64,000 nt of DNA, taken from Burkholderiaceae bacterium. GTDB lineage: Bacteria > Pseudomonadota > Gammaproteobacteria > Burkholderiales > Burkholderiaceae_C. The stretch lies in the NCBI GenBank assembly GCA_024710165.1, contig JANJVG010000004.1:1-64000 (forward strand), read 5' to 3'. Of this stretch, positions 1 through 8,096 are shown piece by piece. Each line of letters starts with the position of its first letter. Position 1 is the stretch's first letter. Both the position numbers and the translations under genes were made by a program. The notes beneath the pieces were generated by a model. It was not told where the DNA came from, made no database searches, and saw only the letters and a program-made list of their open reading frames with translations.

Positions 1-1
1 C

Positions 2-649
2 TGGGGCCACGATTCGGCCAAGTCGTTCGAGGCAGCCGTGACTGCGCAGGGCAAGAAGGTGTCCCTCAAACTCTTCGTGCCCATGGGGACCAAGGACTAC
101 GCACCCTACATCCAGCAGCTCAAGGCCGCCAACGTCGATGCCATCTGGGTGGCGGAAGTGGCGGGCGCCATTCCCTTCATCAAGCAGGCTGCAGACTTTG
201 GCCTGAAGACGCCGATGATCGGCCACGCCGTGGTGTCCGACTTCATCATCAACGCCACGGGCAAACTGATGGAGGGGATGCCGGGCAATGTGGGCTACAC
301 GCCCGACATCGATTCCGAGGCCTCCAAGGCCTTCGTGGCCGCATTCAAGGCCAAACACAACCGTCTGCCGTCCGACACCGAAGCCCAGGCCTACAACGGC
401 GCCATGGTGCTGTTCCAGGGCGTGACGCTGGCCAAGAGCGTCAAGCCCGAGGACGTGACCAAGGCCCTGCGCGGTGCCCAGGTGGACACGCTGTACGGCA
501 AGGCCACCGTGCGCGCGGCCGACAACCAGATGGTCATTCCCAATTACGTCGCGCGCGTCAAGATGGCCGACGGCGTGCTGCGCCCTGTGATCGAGCAGAC
601 CTACCCGGCCTCGATCGTTCCGGCGGCATCGCCTCTGTGCAAGATGTGA
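2..649 (+). CDS. Branched-chain amino acid-type ABC transporter substrate-binding protein, 3' part only
   Basis: The reading frame is open from the first bases of the window and ends at TGA 649, so the real start lies upstream; the GTG at 38 is internal. The visible 215 or so residues look like the C-terminal lobe of a LivK-type periplasmic receptor (Peripla_BP_6), with an alternating alpha/beta pattern and the segment AYNGAMVLFQGV typical of the late helix. Such proteins deliver amino acids, amides or aromatic acids to an ABC permease. It is 13 bases upstream of a dehydrogenase on the same strand, suggesting one operon. The ligand cannot be told from sequence. Confidence 0.85.
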   Translation, partial: WGHDSAKSFEAAVTAQGKKVSLKLFVPMGTKDYAPYIQQLKAANVDAIWVAEVAGAIPFIKQAADFGLKTPMIGHAVVSDFIINATGKLMEGMPGNVGYTPDIDSEASKAFVAAFKAKHNRLPSDTEAQAYNGAMVLFQGVTLAKSVKPEDVTKALRGAQVDTLYGKATVRAADNQMVIPNYVARVKMADGVLRPVIEQTYPASIVPAASPLCKM

Positions 650-662
650 CGGGACGGGCGTC

Positions 663-1700
663 GTGAAAGCCGCCTATATCACCGGCCATGGGGGCAACGA
701 GGTTGTCCAGGTCGGGCAGCGCGAGAAGCCGGCCGCCGCCCCCGGGCAGGTGGTGGTGCGCATGCATGCGGCCACGCTCAACCGCGTGGACCTCTACATG
801 CGCGACAGTGGCGCGGGCATCACGCACCGCCTGCCGCAGATTCTGGGGCTTGACGGTGCCGGCATGGTGGAGGCCGTCGATTCCGGCGAGCCCCTGCTGC
901 GCCCGGGCCAGGAGGTGGTGTTGCACCCCGGCATCGGCTGCGGCCGCTGCGAGTTCTGCCAACGCGGTGACACGGCGCTGTGCACATGCATCCAGTTCCT
1001 GGGCGAGCACCGCGACGGCACCTTTGCCCAGTGGGTGGGGCTGCCCGTGGCGCAGGTGTTTCCCAAGCCCGCCCATCTGGATTTTGCCGAGGCGGCGGCC
1101 CTCGGCGTCAACCATCTCACGGCCTGGCGCATGCTGTTTTCCAAGGCACGCCTCCAGCCGTGGGAGACGGTGCTGGTCTTCGGCATCGGCGGCGGCGTGT
1201 CGCTCGCTGCCCTGCAACTGGCCAAGGCCGTCGGCGCGCGCGTGATCGTGACCTCGCGCGACGATGCCAAGCTCGACCGCGCGCGCGCCCTGGGGGCCGA
1301 CCACGCGGTCAACGGCAAGACCCAGGACGTGGCCAGGGAGGTCATGGCCCTTACGGGCGGGCGCGGTGTGGACGTGGTGTTCGAGAACACGGGCGCGGCC
1401 ACCTGGCCGTCGGCCCTGAAGTCGCTGGTGCGCGGTGGCCGCCTGGTCACCTGCGGCGCCACCACGGGCGACCAGCCAGGTGCGGACCTGCGCCGCCTCT
1501 TCGTGCGCCAGTTGCAGGTTTTTGGCTCCAGCCTGGGCAGCCTCGGCGAGTTCCGTGATCTGCTCGGCTTTGTCGAGCGCACCGGCCTGCGGCCGGTGAT
1601 CGACAGTGAATACCCGCTCGACGATGTGCATGCCGCGCTCGACCGCCTGGAGTCGGGCGCGCAGTTCGGCAAGGTGGTGCTGCGTATCGATGGGCACTGA
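663..1700 (+). CDS. Zinc-type alcohol dehydrogenase / quinone oxidoreductase family protein
   Basis: Predicted 345-aa medium-chain dehydrogenase (MDR). The N-terminal GroES-like domain contains the structural-zinc cysteine cluster GCGRCEFCQRGDTALC near residues 94-109. The Rossmann domain has the glycine-rich GIGGGVS turn near residue 175, so it should use NAD(P)H. The GTG start at 663 is chosen because the MKAAYI N-terminus is the family norm and it follows the previous stop by 13 bases. Co-transcription with a LivK-type receptor suggests oxidation of an imported organic substrate, which is inference. Confidence 0.88.
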   Translation: MKAAYITGHGGNEVVQVGQREKPAAAPGQVVVRMHAATLNRVDLYMRDSGAGITHRLPQILGLDGAGMVEAVDSGEPLLRPGQEVVLHPGIGCGRCEFCQRGDTALCTCIQFLGEHRDGTFAQWVGLPVAQVFPKPAHLDFAEAAALGVNHLTAWRMLFSKARLQPWETVLVFGIGGGVSLAALQLAKAVGARVIVTSRDDAKLDRARALGADHAVNGKTQDVAREVMALTGGRGVDVVFENTGAATWPSALKSLVRGGRLVTCGATTGDQPGADLRRLFVRQLQVFGSSLGSLGEFRDLLGFVERTGLRPVIDSEYPLDDVHAALDRLESGAQFGKVVLRIDGH

Positions 1701-1782
1701 CGGCCCACCGCATTCCGTTGCGATGGCGGCGTCCATGTGCGGGCGCCGCACCAATCCACCACCAGTCTGGTCCACAAGAGTC

Positions 1783-1816
1783 GTATAAAGTGCTATAGAT
1801 TAAATAGCTAGTCGCC
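1783..1816. repeat. Degenerate copy of dispersed hairpin repeat
   Basis: The 175-base gap between the dehydrogenase and the convergent diguanylate cyclase holds GCTAT...ATAGCT followed by CTTGTTTCATAAAGGCTT. This has the same order of blocks as the clearer repeat copies at 3851 and 8048 but with several mismatches. No other feature is seen in the gap. It may serve as a weak bidirectional terminator. Confidence 0.35.
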
Positions 1817-1875
1817 CTTGTTTCATAAAGGCTTAAAGCGAATTTGGTTCGGATTTTTGCAGACTGGCACAGGGA

Positions 1876-3753
1876 TCAGGCCAGCACGATGCGGTTGCGC
1901 CCCTCGGACTTGGCGCGGTAGAGCGCCTCGTCGGCGCGGCGTACCAGTACATCGGGGCCTTCGCCCTGTGTGGGCACCAGGGCTGCCACGCCGATGCTCA
2001 CGGTCACCAGCCCACTGGGCGTGTCGGGATGCACCAGCGCCAGCCGGTGCAGTGCCTCCTGGATTTTGTGGGCGATCTCTACCACCCCGGCGCTGTCCGT
2101 TGCGGGTGCCAGAAAGGCGAATTCCTCGCCGCCGTAGCGCGCCACCAGGTCGCCTTCTCGGCATACGCTGGCGGCGAGCACCCTGGCGATGCTTCGCAGG
2201 CATTCATCGCCGGCGAGGTGACCCAGATGGTCGTTGTAGGCCTTGAACCAGTCCACGTCGAGCAGGGCCAGGGTCAGTGGCTGGCGGCTGCGCTGCGCGC
2301 GCTGCCATTCGGTGGCCAGCACCTCGTCGAAGTGGCGGCGATTGGCGATGCCTGTCAGGCCGTCGGTCATGCTCAGGGCGGCCAGCTTGCGGTTCAGTGC
2401 CTGCAGTTCGCTGGTGCGCTCTTGCACCCGTTGCTCCAGTTTCTGCTCGGACTGCTTGAGGCTGCCGATCAGTGTGGTCTGCGCTTCGAGCAGCTTTTTC
2501 TGGATGCCGGCTTTCTCGCGCCGCATTTCGTTGAAGCGGTCCGCCAGGGCAAAGGCCAGCAGCACCATCTCCAGTGCCGAGCCCACTTGCATGGCATGGG
2601 TGGTGAGCAGGTTGGTGGGCACCAGCCCGATGGCGCGCAGTGCATTGGTGATGGCCCCCAGCGCCAGCAGCAGGAAGGCCCCCAGAAAGAAATAGGCGCT
2701 GCGCTGGCGCCGCAGCGCGCCCCGCAGACCAATGGCGACGGCGGTCATCACGGCGCCCAGGTAGACGATGGCAGCCGTCTGGATGAAGGTCTGCCCGGTG
2801 AACAGAAAAACGAACGGGCTCAGGATGAAGAAGAGCACCAGCCACCAAAGTCCGCCATCCCAGCGAGCGAGGGTACGGGGGGTATCGAGCATGTGGCGCA
2901 TGAACTGCAGTCCGGCAGCGATGGAGAAGGAGTAACCGAAGGTGGATGCCAGGTCTGACCACAGGGGTGATTGCAGCCGCAGGAATTCCTTGACCAGCCC
3001 GTTTTGCGCCGCTAACGCAAAAGCCATGCAGAACGCGAAGGCCACGTAATGGATGTAGACGCGGTCGCGCAGGCGCACGAACAGCAGAAGATTGAACAGC
3101 ACCATGGCTGTGGCCATGCCGAAATACCAGGCCTGGGCCAGATAGTCGTTGCGCTCGTGCGCGTGGAAGGCGGCGGGCTCCCACAGCCGTGCGGGAACGA
3201 TGAAAGCGGTGGTGGATTGCACACGCAGGAAATACGTCTGCTCGGAGTGTGCCGGGAGCTGAAGCGGAAACACGAAGAAGCGGTGCGCGTAGGGGCGCGA
3301 TTCAAACAGCGCAGTGGCGCCGGTCTGCACGCTCTCGGCGCCACCGCCGGGCAGGGGGCGGTGCAGGCTGACGTGGGACAGGCGCGCATAGCCAACCTCC
3401 AGCATGCGCTGTAGCGGCTCGTCACCCGTATTGCGCAGCACCACCTGGAACCAGTAGGCCGAGGGCGTGATGCCGAAGCTGATGCCCTCGGCGGGAGGAT
3501 GGCCTGCCTCAAAGCGCCCGGCGCTCGCGGCGTGCAGCACCTCGTCCAGCGTGAGGCGGGCTTGTGAGTCCTCCAGCACGCCCAGATAGGGTGTCAGCGA
3601 GAGCACACCGGCATTGAGTGATTGGGCGTCAACAACCCGCGCCGGCCCCGCCTGCGCCCACGCCCCGGTGGCTGCCAGACCCATCAGCAGGACGATGGCG
3701 GTTGCGGCATGGCGCAGTAAGGGAAGCAGTGCAAGAAGGCGTGGCAAAGGCAT
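1876..3753 (-). CDS. Membrane diguanylate cyclase with 7TMR-DISM sensor and GGDEF domain
   Basis: Predicted 625-aa protein that would make cyclic di-GMP from two GTP. From the N-terminus: a signal peptide ending near GAWAQA; an extracytoplasmic 7TMR-DISM-type domain (about residues 40-190); roughly seven hydrophobic helices (about 195-400); a short coiled coil; and a C-terminal GGDEF domain. The active-site loop is YGGEEF, and the inhibitory I-site RxxD (REGD) lies five residues before it, so product inhibition is expected. ATG 3753 is preferred over the longer frame from 3906 because it places the signal peptide at the N-terminus. The sensed ligand is unknown. Confidence 0.9.
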   Translation of the reverse strand: MPLPRLLALLPLLRHAATAIVLLMGLAATGAWAQAGPARVVDAQSLNAGVLSLTPYLGVLEDSQARLTLDEVLHAASAGRFEAGHPPAEGISFGITPSAYWFQVVLRNTGDEPLQRMLEVGYARLSHVSLHRPLPGGGAESVQTGATALFESRPYAHRFFVFPLQLPAHSEQTYFLRVQSTTAFIVPARLWEPAAFHAHERNDYLAQAWYFGMATAMVLFNLLLFVRLRDRVYIHYVAFAFCMAFALAAQNGLVKEFLRLQSPLWSDLASTFGYSFSIAAGLQFMRHMLDTPRTLARWDGGLWWLVLFFILSPFVFLFTGQTFIQTAAIVYLGAVMTAVAIGLRGALRRQRSAYFFLGAFLLLALGAITNALRAIGLVPTNLLTTHAMQVGSALEMVLLAFALADRFNEMRREKAGIQKKLLEAQTTLIGSLKQSEQKLEQRVQERTSELQALNRKLAALSMTDGLTGIANRRHFDEVLATEWQRAQRSRQPLTLALLDVDWFKAYNDHLGHLAGDECLRSIARVLAASVCREGDLVARYGGEEFAFLAPATDSAGVVEIAHKIQEALHRLALVHPDTPSGLVTVSIGVAALVPTQGEGPDVLVRRADEALYRAKSEGRNRIVLA

Positions 3754-3836
3754 GGCGCTGGCGTGTGGGACCTGCCGGTATTCTCGTCCATGCCTGCAGC
3801 CGAGCGTGAAAGCCCGTATGCGAACCTGAAAATCGC

Positions 3837-3884
3837 TATTTAAAAAATAGCTGCCAACGCTTGTCTGGCAAGCGTTAGCAGCCA
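3837..3884. repeat. Dispersed hairpin repeat, intergenic copy
   Basis: Lies between metY and the diguanylate cyclase, both on the minus strand. A 13-base stem (3851-3863 with 3869-3881, one G:T-type mismatch) encloses the loop TCTGG and is preceded by an A-rich ATTTAAAAAATAG block. The core AACGCTTG...CAAGCGTT matches the copies at 8054, 18412 and 58762. It could act as terminator of metY on the minus strand. Confidence 0.7.
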
Positions 3885-3927
3885 AAAAGACCTGAAACCT
3901 GGCCACACTTGGCGGCCCGGAGGTTCG

Positions 3928-5211
3928 TCAGACCTTGTCCAGTGCCTGATCCAGGTCGGCCTGCAGGTCTTGCAGGTGCTCGATGCCCACCGACAGGCGC
4001 ACCATGTTCTCGCTGACACCAGCCTTGGCCAGTTCCTCGGGGTTGAGCTGGCGGTGCGTGGTCGAGGCCGGGTGCGTGGCCAGCGACTTGGCGTCGCCGA
4101 TGTTGACCAGGCGCGTGAACAGTTGCAGTGCGTCGAGGAAGCGCGCCCCGGCGGCGCGCGGGTCGGCGTCGCTGCTCTTGAGGCCAAAGCTCAGGATGCC
4201 CGAGGCGCGGCCGCCCATCTGGCGCTGCACCACGGCGTGGTCGGCATGGTCGGGCAAGCCGGCGTAGCGCACCCACTCCACCTTGGGGTGGGTCTGCAGG
4301 AACTGGGCCAGGGCCAGGGAGTTGTCGCAGATGCGGTCCATGCGCAGCGGCAACGTCTCGATGCCCTGCAGCGTGAGCCAGGCGTTGAAGGGCGAGAGTG
4401 CCGCGCCCATGTTGCGCAGCGGCACGACGCGTGCGCGGCCGATGAACGCCGCAGCGCCCAGGGCCTCGGTATAGACCACGCCGTGGTAGCTCACGTCAGG
4501 CTCGTTCAGGCGCTTGAAGCGCTCCTTGTGCTGAGCCCAGGGGAATTTGCCGCTGTCCACGATGATGCCGCCGATGCTGTTGCCATGGCCGTTCATGTAC
4601 TTGGTGAGCGCGTGCACCACGATGTCGGCGCCGTGCTCGATGGGGCGGCACAGGTAGGGGCTGGGCACGGTGTTGTCCACGATCAGCGGCACGCCATGGT
4701 CGTGCGCCACCTTGGCCAGCGCGGCGATGTCGGTCACGTTGCCCAGCGGGTTGCCGATGGATTCGCAATACACCGCCTTGGTGCGCGCGTCGATCAGTTG
4801 GGCAAAGCTGGCGGGGTCGCGCGGGTCGGCAAAGCGCACCTCGATGCCCTGCTGCGGGAAGGTGTGGGCGAACAGGTTGTAGGTGCCGCCGTAGAGCGTG
4901 CTGGCCGAGATGATGTTGTCACCGGTCTCGGCAATGGTCTGGATGGCCGCCGTGATGGCCGCCATGCCCGAGGCCACGGCCAGTGCGGCGATGCCGCCTT
5001 CGAGCGCCGCGACGCGCTTTTCGAGCACGTCGTTGGTCGGGTTCATGATGCGCGTGTAGATGTTGCCTGGCACCTTCAGGTCGAACAGGTCGGCGCCGTG
5101 CTGGGCGTTGTCGAACGCGTAGGCCACGGTCTGGTACAGCGGCACGGCGGCAGACTTGGTGGTGGGGTCGGGCGTGTAGCCGCCATGGACGGCCAGGGTT
5201 TCGATGTGCAT
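3928..5211 (-). CDS. metY: O-acetylhomoserine sulfhydrylase (aminocarboxypropyltransferase)
   Basis: Predicted 427-aa PLP enzyme of the Cys/Met metabolism family. It would convert O-acetylhomoserine plus sulfide (or methanethiol) to homocysteine (or methionine) in the cytoplasm. Family marks: the N-terminus THGGY-like LAVHGGYTPDPTT, the phosphate-binding YTRIMNPTNDVLE, the VASGMAA turn and the PLP-lysine segment HALTKYMNGHG. Full length for MetY. ATG 5211 is chosen over the frame start at 5244 because MHIETLAVHGG is the conserved N-terminus and a GAGGGA purine tract lies upstream. It stands alone between an ATPase gene and the cyclase. Confidence 0.92.
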   Translation of the reverse strand: MHIETLAVHGGYTPDPTTKSAAVPLYQTVAYAFDNAQHGADLFDLKVPGNIYTRIMNPTNDVLEKRVAALEGGIAALAVASGMAAITAAIQTIAETGDNIISASTLYGGTYNLFAHTFPQQGIEVRFADPRDPASFAQLIDARTKAVYCESIGNPLGNVTDIAALAKVAHDHGVPLIVDNTVPSPYLCRPIEHGADIVVHALTKYMNGHGNSIGGIIVDSGKFPWAQHKERFKRLNEPDVSYHGVVYTEALGAAAFIGRARVVPLRNMGAALSPFNAWLTLQGIETLPLRMDRICDNSLALAQFLQTHPKVEWVRYAGLPDHADHAVVQRQMGGRASGILSFGLKSSDADPRAAGARFLDALQLFTRLVNIGDAKSLATHPASTTHRQLNPEELAKAGVSENMVRLSVGIEHLQDLQADLDQALDKV

Positions 5212-5334
5212 GGGTGAGTGTCCCTCAGTAAGAAAATGCGCCAAGGCATCCGCAAGGCTGCGGGCCGACCGGCATTGTGCATGCCGTGGCGGCGGGCTGG
5301 TTCGAATCGTTTGTCATGTGCTTATGGCGACGCA

Positions 5335-8028
5335 TCAGCGCCGGAGGGCGGCGGGCGGTTCGTCCATGGCCAGGGCGGCAGGCTGGCGCTTGCGGCGCCA
5401 GGCTTTTTCGAGCTCGACCGCCAAAAAGACCACTAGCGCGGCGCCCAGACAGATGGCCAGCTCCGCCAGACTCAGTGGCTGAGTCTTGAAGATCGGGTTG
5501 AGCCAGGGCACATAGATGGTGGCCATTTGCAGAGCAAAGGTCAGCAGCACGGCATACAGCAGTGGCCTGTTGGTGCCCAGACCCAGGCGCCAGAGCGGCT
5601 CGCTTTCGGAGCGGATGGCCAGCACATGGGCCATCTGCGCCAGCGTGAGCACCGTGAACACCATGGTCTGCCAGTGTGCGTGGCCGGTGGAAATCGCCCA
5701 GGCCTGCACGCCCAGGCACAGCCCTCCAATCAGCAGGCCGATGAACAGGATGTGCTGCCACATGCCACCGGCAAACATGCTTTCGGTGGGTGCGCGCGGC
5801 GGGCGCCGCATGATGCCGCGCTCGGCCGGTTCGGCCGCGAGCGCCAGGCCGGGCAGCCCGTCGGTGACGAGGTTCACCCACAGGATGTGGATGGGCAGCA
5901 GCGGAATGGGCAGCAGCAGCAGGGGCGCGAGGAAGATCGTCCAGATCTCGCCCGAGTTGCTGGTCATGGTGTAGCGCACGAACTTGCGGATGTTGTCGTA
6001 GATGCGCCGCCCCTCTTTCACCGCTGCGACGATGGTGGCGAAGTTGTCGTCCAGCAGCACCAGGCTGCTGGCCTCACGCGCCACATCGGTGCCGCCCTTG
6101 CCCATGGCCACGCCGATGTCGGCACGCTTGAGCGCGGGGGCGTCGTTCACGCCGTCACCCGTCATGGCGACAAAGTGGCCGCGTGCCTGCAGAGCCTCGA
6201 CGATGCGGATTTTTTGTGCGGGATCGACGCGCGCGTAGATGCGTACCTGCTCCACGCGCTGGGCAAGCGTGGCGGTGTCGAGCTCGGTCAGGTCGGTGCC
6301 GGTGAGCACGGGGGCATCGATGCTGCTGACAATGCCCAGCCGGTGGGCAATGGCGCGCGCGGTGGCGGGGTGGTCGCCGGTGATCATCACCGGCACGATG
6401 CCCGCGCTGACGCAGTCGCGCACGGCCGCCATGGCTTCGGGGCGGGGTGGGTCGATGAGGGCGATCAGGCCTAGCAGTTCGAGCTGGCTTTCCACGGCGT
6501 CGATGGCGTTGGTGTCGGGCAGGCGTGCGTGCTGGCGTCGGGCCAGTGCCAGCACGCGCAGGCCTTGCGCTGCCAGCTGCTCGGCGCTGGCCAGCACGGC
6601 GGCCGTGTCCAGGGGCGTGCTGCCGTCGAGCGACCATTGCGCGGTGCAGCAGGGCAGCATCGATTCGGGGGCGCCCTTGGTGTAGGCCACAAAGCCGTCA
6701 CCGTCCTTGTGGAAGGTGGTCATGCGCTTGCGGTCGGAGTCAAAGGGCTGCTCCTGCACGCGCGGGCTGGCGGCGTCCAGCACCGTTTTGTCCAGCCCAC
6801 CAGCGTGGGCGGCAAGCACCAGGGCGGTTTCGGTGGGGTCACCCAGCCAGGTGCCTGGTGCACCGCCCTGCGGGCTTTGGTGGCTGGCGTCGTTGCACAG
6901 GGCGGCGGCGCGCAGGGTCTCGTGGTGCACAGCGCCGGGCAGCGCGTCGCCGGGTATCCAGCGCTGGTGGTGTGCCAGTACCAGCTCGGCGTGCATGCGG
7001 TTTTGCGTGAGGGTGCCGGTTTTGTCGGAGCAGATCGTGGTGACCGAGCCCAGCGTTTCCACCGAGGGCAGGCGCCGCACCAGTGCTTTGATGGCCACCA
7101 TGCGCCGTGCGCCCAGTGCCAGCAACACGGTGACCACGGCGGGCATGGCCTCGGGGATGGCGGCCACGGCCAGACTGATGGCCGTGAGGGCCATGAGCAG
7201 CGGCGCCTCGCCACGCAGCACGCCCACCACGAAGACGACGGCGCAAATGCCCAGCACCGCCAGTGCCAGCCGTTTGCCAAAAGCCGCCAGACGCCGCTGC
7301 AGCGGGGTGGTACGGTCTTCGGTATCGAGCAGGGTGGCCACCTTGCCCAGTTCGGTATGCATGCCGGTGGCCACCACCAGGCCGCGTGCGCGCCCGTGCG
7401 TCGCCGTGGTGCCTTTGAATGCCATGTTCAGGCGGTCGCCCAGTGCGCTGTGGGCGTCGCCTGTCAGGGTGTCTGACTGCTTGGCCACGGTGACCGATTC
7501 GCCCGTGAGGGCAGATTCATCCACCTGCAGCTGCGCAATTTCGAACAGGCGCAGGTCGGCCGGAATCTGGTTGCCCGCCTCCAGCAGCACGATGTCGCCA
7601 GGCACCAGCGCGCTGGCAGGCACTACCTGCACCTCGCCCCCGCGCAGCACGGTGGCGTGCGCTGCCGCCAGTTGGCGCAGCGCCGCCATGGCCTGATCGG
7701 CCCGCCAGGCCTGCACAAAACCGATGATGGCGTTGAGCACCACGATGACGAGGATGACGATGGTGTCGGTCAGCTCGCCCACCAGCCCCGCCACTACGGC
7801 CGCGCCCAACAGCACCAGCACCATGAAGTCCTTGAACTGGTCCAACAGCAAGTGGAGCCAGGTGCGGTTCTGGGTGCTGATCAGCTCGTTGGGCCCGTGC
7901 CGTGCAACGCGGCGTTCGGCTTCATCGGCACTCAAGCCGTTGCTCATATCCACAGCGTGAACCTGGGCCAGGACATCGGTGTCCTGCAGGTGCCAGTCAC
8001 TGTGGTGGGGTGGGGGAGAGGGCGACAT
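5335..8028 (-). CDS. P2-type cation-transporting ATPase (calcium-pump-like)
   Basis: Predicted 897-aa inner-membrane ATPase. Order of domains: N-terminal cation-ATPase segment, first helix pairs, actuator domain with LTGES (about residue 175), the phosphorylation site CSDKTGTLTQ (about 345), the nucleotide-binding domain with the KGAPE motif, the hinge MTGDGVNDAPALK, and six C-terminal helices. Helix M4 carries the AAIPEAMP ion-site motif of calcium/manganese or Na/K-type pumps. The substrate is probably Ca2+ or a related divalent cation, by family resemblance only. No clear Shine-Dalgarno is visible before ATG 8028; the upstream region is AT-rich. Confidence 0.9.
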   Translation of the reverse strand: MSPSPPPHHSDWHLQDTDVLAQVHAVDMSNGLSADEAERRVARHGPNELISTQNRTWLHLLLDQFKDFMVLVLLGAAVVAGLVGELTDTIVILVIVVLNAIIGFVQAWRADQAMAALRQLAAAHATVLRGGEVQVVPASALVPGDIVLLEAGNQIPADLRLFEIAQLQVDESALTGESVTVAKQSDTLTGDAHSALGDRLNMAFKGTTATHGRARGLVVATGMHTELGKVATLLDTEDRTTPLQRRLAAFGKRLALAVLGICAVVFVVGVLRGEAPLLMALTAISLAVAAIPEAMPAVVTVLLALGARRMVAIKALVRRLPSVETLGSVTTICSDKTGTLTQNRMHAELVLAHHQRWIPGDALPGAVHHETLRAAALCNDASHQSPQGGAPGTWLGDPTETALVLAAHAGGLDKTVLDAASPRVQEQPFDSDRKRMTTFHKDGDGFVAYTKGAPESMLPCCTAQWSLDGSTPLDTAAVLASAEQLAAQGLRVLALARRQHARLPDTNAIDAVESQLELLGLIALIDPPRPEAMAAVRDCVSAGIVPVMITGDHPATARAIAHRLGIVSSIDAPVLTGTDLTELDTATLAQRVEQVRIYARVDPAQKIRIVEALQARGHFVAMTGDGVNDAPALKRADIGVAMGKGGTDVAREASSLVLLDDNFATIVAAVKEGRRIYDNIRKFVRYTMTSNSGEIWTIFLAPLLLLPIPLLPIHILWVNLVTDGLPGLALAAEPAERGIMRRPPRAPTESMFAGGMWQHILFIGLLIGGLCLGVQAWAISTGHAHWQTMVFTVLTLAQMAHVLAIRSESEPLWRLGLGTNRPLLYAVLLTFALQMATIYVPWLNPIFKTQPLSLAELAICLGAALVVFLAVELEKAWRRKRQPAALAMDEPPAALRR

Positions 8029-8045
8029 AAAATTTCGAATAAAAA

Positions 8046-8084
8046 ATGGCTATAGCGCTTGATCAGAAAGCGCTTAAAGCTATC
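8046..8084. repeat. Dispersed hairpin repeat filling the gap between two genes
   Basis: The 68-base gap between the U32 gene and the ATPase gene is almost entirely this element. AGCGCTT (8054-8060) and AAGCGCT (8068-8074) form a stem around GATCAGA, flanked by GGCTAT and AAGCTATC blocks shared with other copies. Its position just after the U32 stop suggests a transcription-attenuating hairpin between the two minus-strand genes. Confidence 0.7.
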
Positions 8085-8096
8085 AATGTAATAGCA

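Noticed and set aside
558-1775. 405-aa minus-strand frame opposite the dehydrogenase
   Set aside because: Shadow of the MDR dehydrogenase; no Shine-Dalgarno, no recognised domain.
3970-5217. 415-aa plus-strand frame opposite metY
   Set aside because: It is the antisense shadow of a GC-rich gene; composition is Gly/Val/Ala/His-rich without domain features, whereas metY on the other strand is a full conserved enzyme.
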